From Sphagnum compactum (taxonomy: Eukaryota; Bryophyta; Sphagnopsida; Sphagnales), in the NCBI GenBank assembly GCA_965153455.1, contig OZ234497.1:3472001-3536000 (forward strand): a stretch of 64,000 bases of DNA, in the 5' to 3' direction. A program made the translations under genes and the position numbers. The notes below the pieces were generated by a model. The model was not told where the DNA came from. It was given only the letters and a program-made list of their open reading frames with translations, and searched no databases. Positions 58,104-64,000 of this stretch are shown here, piece by piece (position 1 is the stretch's first letter; every line of letters begins with the position of its first letter).

Positions 58104-61100
58104 GATATTTGCATATGGTTTCAAATAATTCATCATTATTTATGTCAGATCTTTCATGGGTGGGGGAAAGGGGTTAGGGGGTTAGGTACATAAGCTTGAA
58201 GAAAACAAGTTATTAAAAATTATTTTTAATATACATGACATGGACATGAAAAGATGCATTGTTAATTTAACTTTTTCATATCCATGTAAGTAGGTAGGAG
58301 AAATGAGAATGAAAATGAGCAAGCACCCCACTACGAAAGAAACGAGCAAGTGACAAGTGTGTTGACAAGTGTGCAAAATGTGCAAAATAAGTGAGAGAGA
58401 AATCTTTGGGAAACTACACATCAACAACATTTGCATTTGAGGCATGTGAGCTCTCTCTCTCATTGCCGCATAATAATCCCTGGTGATTTCATTCATCACC
58501 AAGAGCATTCATATTTAGGCTCATGCCTAACATGAAGAGATTAAAGGGTTGCGTATATCCTTAAAGACCTAGCCAGATTCTTTTAGTGTACTTGGAGACC
58601 TCAATAGAGGTTTAAAAAAATTCTTCCAATTCTTGCCTCAGCTTTGCAATTTTCATAAAGCTTGTGTCCACTCTTTGCATGCTTTACGAAAATCATAAAG
58701 CCCACTTCCACTTCTTCTCATCTCATCGTGCTCTTTACACACAGCAAAGCCCTCGCATGCAGGGCATCACCTGATTTGAACCACAATCAGCTCAGACTTG
58801 CACAGGCCCTTATTCCACATAACACATCATCAGGCTCAATGTATCAGCTAAGACAATCTCCACCCATTCACCCAATTTGCGCCTCTCCCAGTGTTTACCA
58901 CATCCACTACAAAGTATTGATTCTTCCCCCACTCCCACACATACGCATGAGAAATTCAAACAATATAAAATGAGAAAGAATTTGAATGCCATGACAGGAG
59001 CCATTCATTTTAGTCAATGGATCAAAAGTAATCTTTTTCTTGTATTGAGCTTTTTGGACATGGCTATGTCCTCTGCATTTTTGCAGGTCCAAATTTCCAA
59101 ACCCAATTTCGCATCAATTGAAGTGCATCCAAAGTGTTGTGTCCAGATTACAGACCTTAAGACTATTGCCAGTGGAGAACAACATGCTTCAAGCAAAAGT
59201 AGAGATGTAGACCATAATAAAGCAGGCACAAGTTGAAGTTGAAAAGCCTTAAATTTGAAGCCTTCAATGCCCTTCAATGGCATCATCGAGCCCTTCTGTT
59301 GTAGGACAACACATTGTTGGACCCTTCACATGTCACAGTGTTTTTTTTTTAGGTGAAATATCAACATTTTTCTAAGAAGAAATTGGGAAAATTTTGGAAA
59401 TTTAAAGTTTTTCTATTGTAAACTCCACTAATTTTGCTGATGTTTTGTTACACTGCATCAAATTTTGATTTAAACAAAAGAAAAAACACTAATTTCAAGG
59501 GCAACTGCTTTTCCAATCCTTCAATGTGAAGGGCACTTGTTAGAAACGGACTTCACATACTGCAATTAAGAATACCAGGAGTTGTTCTTTGAAATTGCAC
59601 TTAATGTTTTAATTCATTGGGCCTGCATCAACTTTGGTGGACTGAATTTGGGCACACATGATCCGCACTCTACTCACTCATCCTCAGTTTTCAACTATTC
59701 AAAAAGTCCCCCAATGTGAGAGGATCACTCCTCAAGACTAAAGATAAACTCCCAAAAATGGTTTTTGTTTTGACCACCTAGGTTATGAAAATGAGGGGAG
59801 TTGTGGGATTCTTCCTTGGACTTGGCAACGCCTTTGTGCAGATGCACTGGATTGCTGCAAAGAAAGAAACTGAAATTGAGCATGGAAGAAGCATTTAATA
59901 AAATCATGCATGTTTTGCTTGCTCAATTCCAAGCAAAAACAAAAACCAAACTTTGTGTTTTGCTTTTCCAATTCCCAAACAAAACGAACCTATGTTGTTT
60001 GCTTGCTAGATTCCAACAACTCCTCCCACATCTTTCCTCTATTTTGCTTGTTGGATTTGCACAACTCCTCTTGCTCCTCCTCTTGCTTTTTCAAAGAACA
60101 AACACACACAAATTTCCCTTTTCCAACAACTCGCAACGCATTGGAGGCTCTCACTCCTACAAATTTCACACACACATTTCTAGATTAGAAGTTCTCACTC
60201 CAACACAAAAGCTTCACACAAATTTCACACACAACACATTTATGGCTTGGAAGCAACTTTCACTTTTGCAAATTACAACACACACCAACAAATTATTGGC
60301 TTGGAGGTTGTTCTTGCTCCTTCAAATTAATTGTGAGTAGCTCCTCCCAACACAACACAAAAAATAATGAAACACATACCCAAATTTGCAACAAAATTAT
60401 GGAGACCTCAAAATACAATTCTTACTCCTTCACAAAACACACAAAATCTTGGATTTGAGATGAAAATTGAGTTTGCTAATGCGATTTTGTGCTTTTATAG
60501 AAATCCTATCGTAGCATTTTGGTCTTGTCAACAATTTCAACCAAATGTTGGGTTCCATTTTTTATTTGACCAACTTTACAAATAACTTTATTGTATGGAA
60601 AGATATGAAATTTACAAGATTGTAGTATTTAAAGATATTTAATTGTTGCTAAAATATGCTTGAAAGATTTTTTTTAAGGTATTCAATTTTTAAGCCAAAA
60701 GGGTTTGGGAACAATTTGTTTTATTATTATTTTTGTTCAAAAGTTTGAAAATGGAATTTTTTTAGGTTTTCCCAATCCCTAAATTCTACCTCAAATTACA
60801 ATATGTGGCCAATGTTCAATATAGGCGAATGCTTAAATTCTTTTGCTTTCATAGTTTTTCCATATCCAAATCTGGTTCAATCATCTTATGGATGATGGCC
60901 ATGCATGCTACATCAAGAAATTCATTTTTTTAATTACTTAAGGCGAATGCATCATAAGGTGGGTGAATTTTATGAATTTTGATAACATAATGGTAGTTTT
61001 GGTGATGTGGGTGTGATTTCAATTTATCATATATTGTTAGTAGGCATTCATTTTGAAGTTATAGACTTGAATATATACTAGAACCCCATGGTCAAAGAAA

Positions 61101-61519
61101 AATTTGGATTTATAGAATGTATTCTAATAATTAAATAATGTTAAAACTTTAATTAAAGCTTCATTTTGAATTGTGAAAAAGAAGGAAGAATAATGATAAA
61201 GGGGATCAAGGTTTATTAATTTAATAATACCCCCTTCCCCTTTTTATTTCCTTCATATTTTCCCATACATTTTCCAATGCTTCATAATTCTTTGTGTCAA
61301 TTTCAATTTTGATTTTACTATATAACATGAACATGAAAAAGCATTTCAACCATTTTTTAAAAGGTATTAAAATATTAATCATTTTGAATAATTTTTTTGA
61401 ATTGCATACATATATATATATGGGTTACTTCAAGTGATAAACTTTGGATAAATCTAAAAAACATACAATATTTACAATTGATATTTAGTGTTAATTAATT
61501 ATATAAAAGGTAAATTGTG

Positions 61520-61542
61520 TATATATATATATATATATATAT
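61520..61542. repeat. (TA)n microsatellite
   Basis: TA dinucleotide run of about 23 bases. Confidence 0.9.
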
Positions 61543-64000
61543 GACCCTACATTATCAAATTTTTAGAGATAATTGAACTTTGAACCTATGAACTATAGAT
61601 AACAATTCAAAAGGTTGGGCTATTACATTATATTCAAAAATTGTATGCAATCTTAGTGCATTTATTCCTTATTATTGAAATCTTGAAGTATTGAGAATGA
61701 GGTATTAGACCTCTTTTTTTCTAAGTAATTATTTTAACAATTTTCTAACAATATTACTTGTAGGGTTTAGGGTTTCTAATTATATTACTTGTAAGTATGA
61801 TAGTGCAATTGTTTGTATGCTAATTTAATATAATTAATAGAAATATGAACTTTTGAAATCAAAACTATGAGGTTTTAGGATATGTTTGCATCAATTAAGT
61901 TAGATATGTAACTTCTAATGAACCTTGAATATATTTCCACTACCAAGTACAAGATTTAGCTTAATTATATTTCATTATTTTTGTGAAGGGCACATTCATA
62001 ATGAGTCTTTCAATGCCAAGAATAGTTTCTAGAGTGGTCTTTCACAAGTCAAAGGCCCATAAGCCTTTCAATTTTAAAATTCAAGCACGCCCATCCCATA
62101 GAAAAAAATCTGCAAATGATGAACTGTTAATTTAAAATTGAAGAAACCATGGTTGTGTTCAAAATTTCAATAGGTCAACAAAGTACATATGTGAACTTGA
62201 AAACTTGTCTAATTTTGCTTAATGTATATTAAGAATAACTATATTGTGTAAGGCCTTTGCTAGGTTGTACAAGGCCTTTTGTTTGGTCTTAACTAGGATG
62301 TCATGTTAATCCAACAAGTTTTTAAATAGAAAAAAGGGTCTATCTCATCAAACCTTGTAAGATCTTTAATATTTTGTATTCAATTTATTGACTTCTTGGG
62401 AAAAGCACTTTAAGTAGGAAGGTTCTAAAGTAGGCCCCTATCTTATAATTAGGATTGTGTATTTCAGGGTTTTGGTGTAGTGTGCATTCCATGAATTAAC
62501 AACACCCATTTGCAACTTTCATTAATGATGTGAACCTGCTCTACTTTATTTCAAGGAAACAAAGAAACCAAGGAGGAAAAGACAAAAACAAAAGGCAAAA
62601 ATCAAGATTAAACAAGAAGGCAAATTATCCTAAATAGTGGGGCCACAAACTAAGGACATAATCACTCACATACCCATGGTAGTTACTAGTAGATCAAATG
62701 TGGGATCGGGTTGGGGGTTGACAATACGTGGGAATTGAGATGTGGCCAACAACATTACTTAGGGTGGAAATGGCTTACATGAGGTTTGTAATGTAATTGA
62801 AAGCCATTTTTTAAGGAAGGTAGTTAGGATTGAAAGGGGTGGACCTTCCAAACCTTTCTTTCCCCATATGTTGTTGGCAAAAGCTTGTAGAGTGTCACCT
62901 TGCTTGTGTACAACGAAAAAAATTATAATTAAAGGCATATTAATTTCATGCATGTTAGTTTTTATAGTTCCTTTCTATGCATTGCTTCGAAAGCTTCAAA
63001 CCCTAACCATCCAAGTTGTTAAGGTTTTCTTTTCTTCTCTTATTCTTTTGTCGTTTTATTTCTTTTAGTGGGGGCAAATGTGCGGGGGAAGGGGTAAGGG
63101 GTGATTAATAGACACCTTTGAGTCACTCCATATAACATGCATTATCATCTAAGTTGTCCAAACCAATTATGTTTTAAGAAATCTTCATCCTTATCTCATC
63201 ATCATCATTCTTATTACAAGTTTTCTTAAAGAAAACATTAAAATTTACCTCTTTGCAACAAAAGTCATTCATTACGAATCAACATTTCTACTCCATGTTT
63301 ATTTTTAAACCATTTTTCTAGTGGTTATGAAAATGAGATATTATACATTGTGAACCAATCCTTTGATGAAATTGCTTAAAAAATTTCAATCTCAATATCA
63401 CAAATGTAATGGAATAAAATTTGGTTGAAAGGAAAAAAATGATAGTATGATTAGATGACATAAAGTTTAGCAAATCTTTTAAAAACCTAACAATTATTAG
63501 TTTTGTAAATTTTGTTAAATTGGTTATTAATAAATTTTCGAATTAACTACTAATTTGTCAATTTGGGGAAGGCAACTCTAATTAGGTTAAATGAACAAAA
63601 ATAAGGGTTCAAGTAGGCTTAGGAATTTGCATTTGCCATTCCCTTGGAAACACCCAACATTTGTTTTTGGAACTTGTTTATCATGAAGGGGAAAGAGGAA
63701 GAAAGATGAAAGGGAACGTAAAGGAGTGAAAAGTGATAGAAACAAGGGAAGGGAGTGCAAAGTTTTATATGTAAAAAATACAATGGTTATGGCAAAAATA
63801 ACTATACAATTATGATGAACACAAGTAATATTACATTCAAACGTAAACACAAATTGAGAACAATTCATGTCATTTTATGAATATTGAATAATCCTTGTCT
63901 GAAGCAATATTAGCCTAATCATTTGTCTTCAAAGCCCAATTATTCAAACTATTCATGTATGTTATAATAAATGAAAATTATCATGCACCATTTTATTAAT

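Larger units (their letters stand above)
56346..64000. other. Long spacer with dispersed repeats, no gene recognised
   Basis: Includes a GC-rich pocket (about 56790-56935), a (TC)n microsatellite at 58086-58103, a degenerate acaaatttcacacac repeat at about 60100-60330 and a (TA)n microsatellite at 61520-61542. Frames such as 56786-57481 and 59801-60340 have no recognisable domain or splice support. Confidence 0.45.

Noticed and set aside
59801-60340. 179-residue plus-strand frame
   Set aside because: Covers a degenerate acaaatttcacacac repeat and poly-Leu/Phe stretches, with no domain.

Overview
The window is nuclear DNA of a land plant. It is AT-rich and gene-poor, its genes contain spliceosomal introns, and three plant-type genes can be read with confidence: a nepenthesin-type aspartic protease (2502-5461, minus, four exons), an intronless VQ-motif protein (34747-36198, plus) and a penta-EF-hand calcium-binding protein of the CML48-50/ALG-2 type (53914-55655, minus, five exons including a 19-nt microexon). 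The VQ motif is plant-specific. Sparse genes, many decayed repeats and bryophyte- or fern-like transposon remnants make a non-angiosperm plausible, but the sequence does not prove it.

Layout. 1-2500: AT-rich spacer with a polypyrimidine tract and a 104-bp tandem repeat. 2502-5461: aspartic protease. 5462-16677: spacer with a G/C-tract cluster, an ~82-bp degenerate tandem array (10005-10925), a ~200-bp tandem array (14272-14960) and an 18-bp hairpin (15540-15594). 16678-24705: an 81-bp tandem array interrupted by a complete but inactivated Ty3/gypsy chromovirus (16929-23150, minus), with two 267-bp LTRs and a CATTT target duplication. 24861-25440: decayed CACTA (En/Spm) transposase fragment, followed by a tRNA-like SINE candidate and a long TTAAAC-like degenerate array. 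27750-33290: spacer with a possible copia LTR remnant. 33294-36198: a promoter-proximal tandem repeat carrying a tRNA-like insertion, two W-boxes, a TATA box and the VQ gene. 36199-50600: repeat-dominated spacer with a 28-bp inverted repeat pair, a decayed BED-finger/hAT-like transposase and a three-copy dispersed repeat, two copies of which form a head-to-head inverted repeat (49635-50573). 50600-55655: a possible unidentified gene, then the penta-EF-hand gene. 55781-56345: tandem repeats just upstream of that gene. 56346-64000: AT-rich spacer with dispersed repeats and microsatellites.

The three genes are far apart and show no operon-like link. The VQ gene product is expected to partner WRKY factors, and its own upstream region carries tandem WRKY-binding W-boxes, which suggests feedback. 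Nothing in the window proves a new biological system. The most unusual structures are the inverted dispersed repeat, the chromovirus nested in a satellite with its own 155-bp leader repeats, and the tRNA-like insertion in the VQ promoter.
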